From: Pseudomonadota bacterium
GTDB taxonomy: Bacteria > Myxococcota_A > Polyangia > Polyangiales > Polyangiaceae
DNA length: 64,000 nucleotides
NCBI GenBank assembly: GCA_023431345.1
Contig: JAEYWK010000186.1
Coordinates: forward strand, 124,001 to 188,000
Reading direction: 5' to 3'
Shown here: positions 42,632 through 50,345 of the stretch, piece after piece
Position numbering within the stretch: position 1 is the stretch's first letter
How the letters are laid out: each line of letters starts with the position of its first letter
Notes under the pieces: model-generated
Seen by the model: only the letters and a program-made list of their open reading frames with translations
What the model was told of the DNA's origin: nothing
Databases searched by the model: none
Position numbers and translations under genes: made by a program

Positions 42632-43942
42632 ATGGCTAAGGGGCCCGATGTCTTGACGCCGGCAGAGCGTGACGCGGAGCTCAAGAAGCCGCGCCCGCGC
42701 AACTTGCCGATCGCGCCCGAAGCGCCCGCCGCACGACGACGCCTCCCGCTCGCCGATACGGTGCGGCCTCGCGACGAACGAGCGCGCCCCATCTATGCGG
42801 TCTGGGAGATCACGCTGCAGTGCGACTTGGCGTGTCGCCACTGCGGCTCTCGCGCCGGTCACGCTCGCGAAGGTGAGCTCTCGACGGAAGAGTGCCTCGA
42901 CCTGGTGCGTCAGATGGCGGCGCTGGGCGTGATGGAAGTGACGCTGATCGGCGGCGAGGCCTACTTGCGCGACGGCTGGACCGACATCGTCCGCGAGATC
43001 CGCCGCCTCGGTATGTCTGCCACCATGACGACCGGGGGCCGCGGCATCACGCCCGACCGGGCCCGCGCGGCGAAGGAGGCGGGGCTCGAGAGCGTGAGCG
43101 TGTCGATCGATGGCAATGAAGCGACGCACGATCGCCTACGCGGAGTGAAAGGCTCGTACCGCGCCGCGTTTCAGGCGATGGACTACTTCCGCGAGGCGGG
43201 GGTGAAGGTGTCGACCAACACCCAGATCAACCGGCTCACCCTGCCCGAGCTACCCGAGCTCCTCGAAGCGCTCGCGGCCCACGGCGGGCACAGCTGGCAG
43301 CTGCAGCTGACGGTGCCGATGGGGCGCGCTGCGGACGAGCCCGACGTGCTGTTCCAACCTTACGACATGCTGGAGCTGTTCCCCCTGCTCGGACAGCTCA
43401 AGCAGCGCGCCGACGAGCTGCGGGTGCGCATTTGGCCCGGCAACAACATCGGCTACTTCGGACCGTACGAGTCGGCGCTCAAGGGCACCATGCCGCGTGG
43501 GCACATGGCCTCGTGCGGCGCGGGCCGCTCCACGCTCGGCATCGAAGCCGACGGCGCCATCAAAGGTTGTCCTTCGCTACCCACCGAAGCCTGGACGGGG
43601 GGCAACATCCGCGATGACTCGCTGAAAGACATTTGGGAGCGCGCGGCGCCGCTGCGCTACACGCGCGATCGCACGGTCGAGGATCTGTGGGGGTATTGTC
43701 GCACCTGCTACTACGCCGACGAATGCCGCGCCGGCTGCACCTGGACTAGCTTCGTCTTTTTCGGACGAGCCGGTAACAATCCTTATTGTCATCACCGAGC
43801 GCTCGAGATGCAGAGGGCCGGCAAGCGTGAGGTCGTGTCGCGGGTCGAGATGGCCCCCGGCGCTCCCTTCGATTATGGTAAGTTCGAAATCCGCGAAGAG
43901 CTTCTGAGTGGGGCCGCCGCTGGCTCGAGAGATAGCGCATGA
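42632..43942 (+). CDS. Radical SAM/SPASM-domain protein, putative peptide maturase
   Basis: A 436-residue radical SAM enzyme. The cluster motif is C64-DLA-C68-RH-C71. The GGEAYL SAM-binding segment and the (beta/alpha) barrel follow. The C-terminus has a complete SPASM set: C295, C313, then C356-x2-C359-x5-C365-x3-C369 and C386, enough for two auxiliary [4Fe-4S] clusters. SPASM enzymes often modify ribosomal peptides; some act on proteins or small molecules. Its stop overlaps the next gene start (ATGA), giving tight coupling with a Zn-ribbon, Gly-rich protein that is the natural substrate candidate. ATG 42632 follows GGGAG almost directly. Confidence 0.88.
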   Translation: MAKGPDVLTPAERDAELKKPRPRNLPIAPEAPAARRRLPLADTVRPRDERARPIYAVWEITLQCDLACRHCGSRAGHAREGELSTEECLDLVRQMAALGVMEVTLIGGEAYLRDGWTDIVREIRRLGMSATMTTGGRGITPDRARAAKEAGLESVSVSIDGNEATHDRLRGVKGSYRAAFQAMDYFREAGVKVSTNTQINRLTLPELPELLEALAAHGGHSWQLQLTVPMGRAADEPDVLFQPYDMLELFPLLGQLKQRADELRVRIWPGNNIGYFGPYESALKGTMPRGHMASCGAGRSTLGIEADGAIKGCPSLPTEAWTGGNIRDDSLKDIWERAAPLRYTRDRTVEDLWGYCRTCYYADECRAGCTWTSFVFFGRAGNNPYCHHRALEMQRAGKREVVSRVEMAPGAPFDYGKFEIREELLSGAAAGSRDSA

Positions 43943-44502
43943 ATCACCTCATCCCTTGCCCGAGCTGCAATCGCCACGTCCGTCAATCGGAGTCCGCTTG
44001 TCCGTTCTGCAGCGCAGCGCTCGCGCTGGCAGACGTGCCGGAGCCCGCGCTTCCCCGTGCGCGGCTCGGGCGCGCGGCGACCTTCGCGTTCGGCGCGACG
44101 CTGATCGGCGCAAGCTCCTTGGTCGGCTGCGGCGCTGAATCGGAAGGCGGCAAAGAGGGAGGAGGCGGTAGCGGTGGCACGACCGCCGGTCAGTCTGCAG
44201 GAGGCACTCAGTCTGCAGGAGGCACTCAGTCTGCAGGAGGCAGCGCGAGCGCGGGTGTCCCCAACGGTGGCGGGACGGTGGGGCCGGTTTACGGCGCTCC
44301 CGCAGGCGGCGACACGAGCCTGGGCGGGAACGCGGGCGCGGGCGGCGACGCGGGCGCGGGCGCGAGCGCGGGCGGGAGCGGGAACGTCTACGGCAGCCCC
44401 CCCGCCGGTGGCTCGGCCGCCGGTGGCTCGGCGAGCGCGGCCGGTAGCTCGAGCGGCGGCAGCCTGAGCTTGCCCATCTACGGCGCCGCGCCCGCAGACT
44501 GA
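43939..44502 (+). CDS. Zn-ribbon / Gly-rich repeat protein with three YG motifs, putative modified substrate
   Basis: A 187-residue protein. The N-terminus is a zinc ribbon (C7-PS-C10 and C21-PF-C24), followed by a hydrophobic helix (about 45-62, ending LVGC64) and a Gly/Ala/Ser-rich tail of about 120 residues. The tail contains QSAGG repeats (encoded by 18-bp DNA repeats) and three copies of a [VI]YG[AS]xP-like motif at Tyr118, Tyr151 and Tyr181, the last at the C-terminus. The regular spacing in otherwise featureless sequence suggests modified sites for the coupled radical SAM enzyme. The topology (zinc ribbon in, tail out) is inferred. No homologous family recalled. Confidence 0.75.
   Translation: MNHLIPCPSCNRHVRQSESACPFCSAALALADVPEPALPRARLGRAATFAFGATLIGASSLVGCGAESEGGKEGGGGSGGTTAGQSAGGTQSAGGTQSAGGSASAGVPNGGGTVGPVYGAPAGGDTSLGGNAGAGGDAGAGASAGGSGNVYGSPPAGGSAAGGSASAAGSSSGGSLSLPIYGAAPAD
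44191..44244 (+). repeat. 18-bp tandem repeat inside the Gly-rich gene (3 copies)
   Basis: CAGTCTGCAGGAGGCACT at 44191-44208 is repeated exactly at 44209-44226 and with two end changes at 44227-44244, encoding QSAGGT/QSAGGS. Near-identity suggests recent expansion. Confidence 0.9.
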
Positions 44503-44509
44503 TCGGGCG

Positions 44510-44546
44510 CGCTTCGTGACGACGCGCGGCGCGTCGTCACGAAGCG
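44510..44546. terminator. 17-bp perfect stem-loop between convergent genes
   Basis: CGCTTCGTGACGACGCG (44510-44526) pairs perfectly with 44530-44546 around a CGG loop, 7 nt after the Gly-rich gene. There is no T-run in either direction, but the stem is strong enough for a hairpin-only bidirectional terminator. Confidence 0.55.
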
Positions 44547-44555
44547 AAAACTGCG

Positions 44556-44606
44556 CGCCGCGAGAGCGCGGGCGCCGCGAGAGCGCGGGCGCCGCGAGAG
44601 CGCCCT
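44556..44606. repeat. 17-bp tandem repeat (about 3 copies) between convergent genes
   Basis: CGCCGCGAGAGCGCGGG at 44556-44572 is repeated exactly at 44573-44589; a third copy at 44590-44606 diverges at its end. It ends close to the PP2C stop codon. Confidence 0.85.
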
Positions 44607-44623
44607 CCGCCACTCGCCGGCCC

Positions 44624-45397
44624 TCACTCGATCCAGCGCGCGATCACGCAGGTGATGTTGTCGGGGCCGCCGTTCTCGTTGGCGGATTCGATCAAGCGGT
44701 GCGACGCCGTCGGCAAATCGGGCGAGCTCAGCACGATTTCCAGCATCTTTTCGTCCGTCACGGGCCCGCACAGCCCGTCGGAGCAGAGCACCATGGCGTC
44801 GCCCGCTCGAGGCGCTTCGAAGCGAGTGTCCACCTTGACGGTGTCCTTCATGCCGAGCGCGCGCACGATCACGTTCTTGTGGGGGAAGTTGGCGATCTCT
44901 TCCTCCGTCAGCTTCTTCATCTTCTTGTAGTCGTTCAGCAGCGAGTGATCCTCGGTCAGCTGCTCGATCTGCTCGTTGCGGACGCGGTACACGCGGCTGT
45001 CGCCGACGTGCGCGATGTACACGCCGTCTTCCACGGCGAAGAGCGTACAGATCGTCGTGCCCATGCCGCGCTGCTTCGAGTTGCGCTGCGCTTGCTCGTA
45101 GATGCGTAGATTACAAAGCTTGATGCCGGTGATGAGCCGGTTCTCTTCGTAGCCTTTCGCGCGGTCCATCTTGTACGGCCACGTCCGCTCGGGATCGTCG
45201 GCAGTGGCCGCGAAGAATTCGTGAAGCGTATCGACCGCCATTTTTGAGGCGATCTCGCCGGACGCATGACCGCCCATGCCGTCTGCCACCACGTAGAGGC
45301 CGTACTCCGCCATGATGGCGAAATTGTCCTCGTTGTGAGAGCGCTTACGGCCTACGTCGGTTTGGCCGGCAACCTCGATGCGAAGGGGCCGTGACAC
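44624..45397 (-). CDS. PP2C-type Ser/Thr protein phosphatase
   Basis: A 257-residue PPM/PP2C phosphatase (Stp/PrpC type). Metal-binding motifs: HNEDNF near residue 21, VADGMGGHASGE, MGTTICTLFAVE, AHVGDSRVYR, CSDGLCGPV and GGPDNITCV. It dephosphorylates proteins phosphorylated by bacterial Ser/Thr kinases; the giant kinase at 16060 is one candidate partner. The start is GTG 45397 with no good ribosome-binding site; an 8-bp hairpin lies 14 nt upstream. Confidence 0.93.
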   Translation of the reverse strand: MSRPLRIEVAGQTDVGRKRSHNEDNFAIMAEYGLYVVADGMGGHASGEIASKMAVDTLHEFFAATADDPERTWPYKMDRAKGYEENRLITGIKLCNLRIYEQAQRNSKQRGMGTTICTLFAVEDGVYIAHVGDSRVYRVRNEQIEQLTEDHSLLNDYKKMKKLTEEEIANFPHKNVIVRALGMKDTVKVDTRFEAPRAGDAMVLCSDGLCGPVTDEKMLEIVLSSPDLPTASHRLIESANENGGPDNITCVIARWIE

Positions 45398-45410
45398 TCG
45401 GGAGGGGGTG

Positions 45411-45431
45411 CCGGGCGGATAGGCCGCCCGG
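45411..45431 (-). other. Hairpin in the leader of the PP2C gene
   Basis: CCGGGCGG (45411-45418) pairs with CCGCCCGG (45424-45431) around ATAGG, 13 nt before the GTG on the minus strand. It may end the pseudoprotease message or occlude PP2C initiation. Confidence 0.35.
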
Positions 45432-45509
45432 AAGCCCGAAATCCTCCTCGATATCGTAGGGTTCTGTCAATCGAGGATTGGGCCTTCGCTGCTGGCCGAG
45501 CGTCCGGGC

Positions 45510-46571
45510 TCAGCGGTCCGGATTCGGCGTCGGGCGCTTGGCGGGCTCAGCAGGTGGCACCACGTAGGGCGTCTTCACCAGCTGGGGAGCCGGCCGGGGC
45601 CGGACAGCGACACGACGGTAGCGGCCCATGCCGAACAACAGCAGCTCGATGGAGTCCGTACTGGCGCGGGCCCGGACGGCTTCGTTCAGCTCGGCGGGGG
45701 TGCCGACCGGCTTGCCGTCGACGGCCACGATCAGATCGGCCTGGGTAGCGTCTTTGCCCGGCCGCAGGCCGGCCGCGGCGGCTGGGCTGTCGGGCGTGAT
45801 GGCGAGCACCCGGACCGTTCGCACGCCGCGAGACTCGTCGGTGACGCCTTCGATGCCCAGCCAGGCGGCCTCCGCCGGGGCACGCTGGAGAAACTGCTTG
45901 AGCGCGGCGACCGGCGCGCCGTAGGGCGAGGGCACGCACGCGGCAGGGCCTCCCGCCGGGCAGGCGCGCGCCACGAGGGCCACGACCTCACCCTCGGGGG
46001 TGACGATGGGCCCGCCTACCAGCGCGGGCTTGGTCGACAGCTCGTACGCCCCCGTCAGCGAAGCGCCGTCGCCACCTTGAAGCGCCGGCACCAGCTTGAG
46101 CTCGGCCGGCTGCGACGCGACGGCGCTCGGCGGCGCCAGCTTGAAGCCCTGCAGGCCCGCGAAGCTGGGCGCTTTGGCCGCGCGCACGCCGAGCGTACGC
46201 GGGGCCGCGGGCGGGCTCGATTGAGGCATGACGAGCGCCAAATCCCACGCGCGATCGCTGTGGACCAGCTTGACGGGAACGACGGCGCCGTCGTGGTAGC
46301 GCGCGGTCAGGAAGTTGCCGTGCGTGAGCGGCGACAGCGCGGTCAACACGCGACCGTCGCCGTCGAGCACCGCCCCGAGCGCGAGCGGCTTGCCCTGTCG
46401 CTCGAGCACGACGACTCCTTGGCGGGCCCTTTCGACGCTGCTCGGCGCCGGAGCCGTGCTCACGACCCTCGTCGTGGTCGGCACGGTGGCCGGCGCCTGC
46501 GCCTGCGCCGGCGCGACCATCCCCGCGAGCGACAGCGAGACGAACCCTTTGAACGGGAGACGCCGCAACAT
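45510..46571 (-). CDS. HtrA-like trypsin-fold protein with PDZ domain, catalytic residues missing
   Basis: A 353-residue exported protein: signal peptide (ending APAQAQA), trypsin-like domain (about 45-225) and PDZ domain (about 235-320, with ITPDSPAAAAGLRPG and DLIVAVDGKPV). The overall strand pattern matches HtrA/DegP, but the His region reads VLTALSPL instead of VLTNxHV, and the Ser region reads ALVGGPIV instead of GNSGGP; the Asp in DLAL remains. It is therefore probably a non-proteolytic scaffold or chaperone. It sits between rpiA (15 nt) and the PP2C gene on the same strand. Confidence 0.8.
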   Translation of the reverse strand: MLRRLPFKGFVSLSLAGMVAPAQAQAPATVPTTTRVVSTAPAPSSVERARQGVVVLERQGKPLALGAVLDGDGRVLTALSPLTHGNFLTARYHDGAVVPVKLVHSDRAWDLALVMPQSSPPAAPRTLGVRAAKAPSFAGLQGFKLAPPSAVASQPAELKLVPALQGGDGASLTGAYELSTKPALVGGPIVTPEGEVVALVARACPAGGPAACVPSPYGAPVAALKQFLQRAPAEAAWLGIEGVTDESRGVRTVRVLAITPDSPAAAAGLRPGKDATQADLIVAVDGKPVGTPAELNEAVRARASTDSIELLLFGMGRYRRVAVRPRPAPQLVKTPYVVPPAEPAKRPTPNPDR

Positions 46572-46586
46572 GGCGCCGAGCCTAGC

Positions 46587-47267
46587 TCACTTCGCGCGGC
46601 GCCGCTCGCTGACGCCGCTTCGGCCCGCGATGACCACCACGTCGGCGCGGCCGATGAACAAGCCCGTCTCCACCACGCCGGGCAGGCCATGCAAGGCTCG
46701 ATCGAGCTCGGCCGGATCCGCGATGGGGCCGGTGCTCAGATCCACGATGTAGTTGCCGGAGTCACTCATCCAGGGAGCGCCGTTCAGCTGGCGCTGCGTC
46801 GGGGTGCCCCAGGCGCTCAGGGCGGCCAGGGTGGTTGGGAAGCCGAACGGCAGCACCTCGAGCGGAACCGCCCGTTGCTCGCCCAGCTGGCCAACCAGCT
46901 TGGTTTCGTCGACGATGATCACGTTCTTCTTCGAGGCGTTGGCCACGATTTTTTCCCGGGTGTGCGCGCCGCCGCCGCCCTTGATCAAGTCGAGCGCGTC
47001 GCTGACTTCGTCGGCCCCGTCGACGCAGACGTCGATTTGCCAAGCCGCTTGATCGTCGAGCAGCGGGATGCCGAGCTGCTCCGCGAGCTGGCGGCTGGCC
47101 ACGCTGGTCGGGACCGCCGAAAAGCGCCGGCCTTCGCGCACGAGCCCTCCGACCGCCTCGATGAACCAGCGAGTGGTGGAGCCGGTGCCCAGCCCCAGGA
47201 CGCCGGCGTCCGGTAAATGGGCGAGCGCGGCGTGGGCCGCTTGGCGTTTCATTTCGTCGGACGACAT
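46587..47267 (-). CDS. rpiA: Ribose-5-phosphate isomerase A
   Basis: Interconverts ribose-5-phosphate and ribulose-5-phosphate in the pentose phosphate pathway. Motifs: VLGLGTGSTTRWFIEAVG (phosphate loop), DGADEVSDALDLIKGGGGA and TREKIVANASKK, containing the catalytic Asp/Lys/Glu residues. Length 226 is typical. Followed by the pseudoprotease after 15 nt. Divergent from 47301 with only 33 nt between starts. Confidence 0.95.
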   Translation of the reverse strand: MSSDEMKRQAAHAALAHLPDAGVLGLGTGSTTRWFIEAVGGLVREGRRFSAVPTSVASRQLAEQLGIPLLDDQAAWQIDVCVDGADEVSDALDLIKGGGGAHTREKIVANASKKNVIIVDETKLVGQLGEQRAVPLEVLPFGFPTTLAALSAWGTPTQRQLNGAPWMSDSGNYIVDLSTGPIADPAELDRALHGLPGVVETGLFIGRADVVVIAGRSGVSERRRAK

Positions 47268-47277
47268 CGGGCGTGTC

Positions 47278-47285
47278 TATATACT
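47278..47285. promoter_or_regulatory. Shared AT-rich promoter core between rpiA and 47301
   Basis: TATATACT lies in the 33-nt gap. Forward TATACT (47280-47285) is 15 nt before GTG 47301; reverse TATAGA/TAGTAT-type hexamers overlap it 8-13 nt before the rpiA ATG. The two genes probably use overlapping, competing promoters. Confidence 0.4.
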
Positions 47286-47300
47286 AAAGTACCTTCCTGA

Positions 47301-48125
47301 GTGGCGAAGCTCGTTCCGGCAACCTGTCCCAAGTGTGGAGCGAACGTTCAGCTCGATCCTGATCGCGAGTTCGTGACCTGCCAGTTTTGCGGGGCAAGCT
47401 CGTTCATTCAGACCCAGAAGCGGCCTGTCACGCAGTACGTGCACGCGCACGCCATGCCCGTGATCCACGTGCCGCGGGTGCAGCGCGGCTGCGCCCCCGC
47501 GGTCGGGTTGCTCGCGGCCCTCGGGGGCGTCGGCGCGGCCATCGCGGGAGTGGTCGTGAGCTACATCACTACCAGCTCGGTCTCGGTCGTAGCGACGCCT
47601 CAGCTGGAGCTGCCCGCGATCGCGACCGCGACCGCCGCCGCGACGCCGAACGAGCCGAGCCTGCCGCTGGTCGAAGAGGACTATTTCTCGGACGCCACGA
47701 AGGCCAAGGCGCGCTACGAGGCCGCGCTGGGCAAGCCGGTCATGGCGCGCCAGCTGGTGCTCTACCAGTATTACGCTCTACTCGAGGCTCAGAACCCGAA
47801 GAAGCGTGAGCACGTCGACAACTACAAGCTTTGGGCGAACAAGGTGGAGCGCCCCACGCCGGTGCGGCTCGGCAGCGACAAGGCCCAACTGAATCAGCAG
47901 CTGTTCTCGCTCGACGCGGTGGACTTCAGCGTCGTCCGCGGACTCCTCCAGCGCACGCTCGCCGAGCTGAAGGTCGAAGACGGCAAGGTGACTCACGTCA
48001 TTCTCGAGCGTGACGGCACGCACGAAAAGCGCGAGCCGATTTGGCGCGTGTACGTCAACGGCACGCGTGAAAATGGCTTCATCGAGTTCTCGCTCCGGGG
48101 CGACAAGCTGCGAACGGTGCGCTGA
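47301..48125 (+). CDS. Zn-ribbon membrane protein of unknown function
   Basis: A 274-residue protein. A zinc ribbon opens it (CPKC..CQFC, residues 9-30), then a basic linker, one membrane helix (about 66-90, VGLLAALGGVGAAIAGVVVSY) and an extracytoplasmic domain (about 110-274) with KARYEAALGKPVMARQLVLYQYYALLEAQ and C-terminal strands. It starts with GTG. The layout (Zn ribbon, helix, exterior domain) parallels the Gly-rich protein at 43939. Function unknown. Confidence 0.75.
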   Translation: MAKLVPATCPKCGANVQLDPDREFVTCQFCGASSFIQTQKRPVTQYVHAHAMPVIHVPRVQRGCAPAVGLLAALGGVGAAIAGVVVSYITTSSVSVVATPQLELPAIATATAAATPNEPSLPLVEEDYFSDATKAKARYEAALGKPVMARQLVLYQYYALLEAQNPKKREHVDNYKLWANKVERPTPVRLGSDKAQLNQQLFSLDAVDFSVVRGLLQRTLAELKVEDGKVTHVILERDGTHEKREPIWRVYVNGTRENGFIEFSLRGDKLRTVR

Positions 48126-48167
48126 GCCCGGTTCGCGGCGCGCGTTCGGGAGCGGCGGTCGGCGCCG

Positions 48168-49043
48168 CTACTTCTGGCAGGCGGGGCAGAAGTGCGATGA
48201 GCGCTGGGCGATCACGAAGCGTCGAATCGGCGTGTGGCAGGTCGGACACGGCTCACCCTCGCGCCCGTACACGCGGCGCTCGTTTTGGTAGCCGCCGTCG
48301 GAGCCGTCGGGGTTCACGTAGTCACTGATGCTGGAGCCGCCGGTTCGGATCGAGCGGCGCATCACCTTCTGCGCCGCCTTCACGATGGCGGCGCAGGCCG
48401 CGGCGTCGACGCGATGGGCGGCTCGCTCTGGGCTCACCCCCGCGATGAACAGCGCCTCGTCGGCGTAGATGTTGCCGATGCCGGCGATGACGGCTTGATC
48501 GAGGAGCAGCGACTTGATCGGGATTCGGCGGGCGCGCGCCGCCTCGAACAGCACGGCGCCGTCTGCCTCCAGCGCGTCCACGCCGAGCTTCTCGAGGCGG
48601 GCGTCGCTCTGGCCGGCCGCGATCAGCAGCACCTTGCCGAACTTGCGGACGTCGCGGAAAAACACGCGCGGCCCGCGATCGGCAAACTCGAGCTGCAGGT
48701 GGGTGTGCTCGTCCGGCGTGAAGCGGCGCGGCTCTTTGCCCGCCGCGCCGCGTCGCTCGAGCGCGCGGAGAAAGCGCAAGCTGCTGGCGCCTTCTCCGAA
48801 CAGCTGCCCCGTCATGCCGAGGTGCAGGAGCAGCGTGGCGTCGCTGTCGAGCCTCGCGAGCAGGTATTTGCCGTGGCGCTCGAGCGCGTCGACCCTGCTA
48901 CCGGCGAGCGCGCGCTGGAGGCGCGTGGGGCTGGTGAGGAAGAAGTAGCTCGGCTTGGTGGTGAGCACGCGGGCGATCTCGCGGCCGACGAGCAGGCTCT
49001 CGATGCGCCGGCGCGTGACCTCGACCTCCGGCAGCTCGGGCAT
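48168..49043 (-). CDS. mutM: Formamidopyrimidine-DNA glycosylase
   Basis: Base-excision repair enzyme removing 8-oxoguanine and Fapy lesions, with AP-lyase activity. The catalytic N-terminal Pro is in MPELPEVEVTRR, followed by HGKYLLARL, the H2TH region SLLLDQAVIAGIGNIYADEAL and the C-terminal zinc finger CPTC..CPAC. Length 291. Its ATG overlaps the upstream gene stop (TAATG), so the two are coupled. Confidence 0.95.
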   Translation of the reverse strand: MPELPEVEVTRRRIESLLVGREIARVLTTKPSYFFLTSPTRLQRALAGSRVDALERHGKYLLARLDSDATLLLHLGMTGQLFGEGASSLRFLRALERRGAAGKEPRRFTPDEHTHLQLEFADRGPRVFFRDVRKFGKVLLIAAGQSDARLEKLGVDALEADGAVLFEAARARRIPIKSLLLDQAVIAGIGNIYADEALFIAGVSPERAAHRVDAAACAAIVKAAQKVMRRSIRTGGSSISDYVNPDGSDGGYQNERRVYGREGEPCPTCHTPIRRFVIAQRSSHFCPACQK

Positions 49044-50314
49044 TACGGGGCGCTGCCGGTGAAGCCGCTCGGCGCGGGCAGGCCGGTGTCTTTGCGCGTC
49101 AAGTAGAAGAAATCACGGCGCTGCTTCTTGCGAATGTACTCGTCGGGCGAGTATTCGAAGCCCTCGGCGAGAGCCACCGCCTTGCGTCCACCCTCGGCCG
49201 GCTCGAACGTGACGAACTTCGGGTAGCTCCAGTTCACGTCGAGCTGTGCGACGTCGACCGCGCCGCAGTGATGCATGCCGTCGGCCAGCACCCGCGCGGT
49301 GCTGTGGTTGGTGATCGACACGAACAGCACGTCGCGGGCCGCGTTCAGGCCGATGGCAGAGCGACGAATCACGGTGTTGCCGTCGAGCGTGGCGCCCCAT
49401 TTCCGGCCTTTGCCGCCCTGTAAGCCCGCGTGCAGCTTGTCTCGGTGCCACATGCACTCGGGCGCTTGGCGCAGCCAGCGCATCTGAGCTTCGTCGGCCG
49501 AGAGCTCCGTCCACGGGCCGATGCGGATCGAGTCGTCGTTGTAGACCGCGATCGTGCAAGCGCTCGGCTTCGGTTTGACCAGCGTGACGCCGTCGACCTT
49601 CATGCCGTAGCCGCCGTGCTCGGTCATGAAGCCGCCGTTGAACGCGGCCAGCAACTCTTCCGCGTGCTCGTCGGGGATGAGCGCCTTGCGCTCGTATTGC
49701 TCGCCCGCGGGCGAGTCGGCCGCCGGCTCGCGCGTGCCGGCGACGGCGTGCAACCTCACCCGCCGCAGATCGATCGCCACGACGAAGACCTCGGCCCAAG
49801 ACCGGCCCGCGTCGGGATGGAGCAACGTCTTGAGCATGTAGGGCGGCTCATCGGGGCGACGCGGATCGACCATCGGCACCCACTTGCCGTCGCCGGGCGC
49901 GCTCCACGCCTTGGGAGCGGGCCCAGGATCTTTCAAGCTGAAGGGGGCGAGGCGTGGGGCTTCGGCAGGCGCGCTGGCGGCGCTCGGCGTGGGGGCGGGC
50001 GCGGGCGCGGTGGGGGGCACTTGCCAGTGCGCCTGCGGCTTCTCATTCTTGCGGGTGAAGCGGTTGACGCGATCTTCGACCGCGTAAACGAAGTCCTCGA
50101 GCTTGGCGACGTTGTCGACGCCCACCACGGCTCGCAGGCTGTTGGCGACGAGCGGGCCGGCCCATTCGAAGCGGTGGACCAGCCAATAGGTCAGCGCGAC
50201 CAGCAGCACCCCGCCCCCGAAAAGCCCCAGCAAAATGCGCCGCCAGCGGCCGCGGCGCCGCGCGGGGCGCTCGGCCTTCTTCGACGGTCTGATCGACGCC
50301 GACGCCTGAACCAT
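49043..50314 (-). CDS. Membrane-anchored phosphodiester glycosidase (NAGPA) family protein
   Basis: A 423-residue protein. A basic N-terminus and one membrane helix (about 28-48, LLGLFGGGVLLVALTYWLV) anchor it; a Pro/Ala-rich linker (about 95-125) leads to a NAGPA/DUF2233-like domain with VVAIDLRRVRLHAVAG, LLAAFNGGFMTEHGGYGMKVDGV and VLFVSITNHSTARVLADGMHHCGAVDVAQLDVNWS. In this family the domain hydrolyses GlcNAc-1-phosphodiesters or related glycans; the bacterial substrate here is unknown. ATG 50314 is downstream of a TATACT on the minus strand. Coupled to mutM. Confidence 0.8.
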   Translation of the reverse strand: MVQASASIRPSKKAERPARRRGRWRRILLGLFGGGVLLVALTYWLVHRFEWAGPLVANSLRAVVGVDNVAKLEDFVYAVEDRVNRFTRKNEKPQAHWQVPPTAPAPAPTPSAASAPAEAPRLAPFSLKDPGPAPKAWSAPGDGKWVPMVDPRRPDEPPYMLKTLLHPDAGRSWAEVFVVAIDLRRVRLHAVAGTREPAADSPAGEQYERKALIPDEHAEELLAAFNGGFMTEHGGYGMKVDGVTLVKPKPSACTIAVYNDDSIRIGPWTELSADEAQMRWLRQAPECMWHRDKLHAGLQGGKGRKWGATLDGNTVIRRSAIGLNAARDVLFVSITNHSTARVLADGMHHCGAVDVAQLDVNWSYPKFVTFEPAEGGRKAVALAEGFEYSPDEYIRKKQRRDFFYLTRKDTGLPAPSGFTGSAP

Positions 50315-50330
50315 CCCCGGCCCATACCAC

Positions 50331-50338
50331 AGTATAAG
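50331..50338. promoter_or_regulatory. Bidirectional promoter core
   Basis: AGTATAAG reads TATAAG forward, 7 nt before ATG 50346, and TATACT in reverse, 16 nt before ATG 50314. AAGGGGG also gives the forward gene a ribosome-binding site. Confidence 0.35.
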
Positions 50339-50345
50339 GGGGCCG

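Noticed and set aside
44556..44606. Possible CRISPR-like array
   Set aside because: Tandem 17-bp units without spacers.
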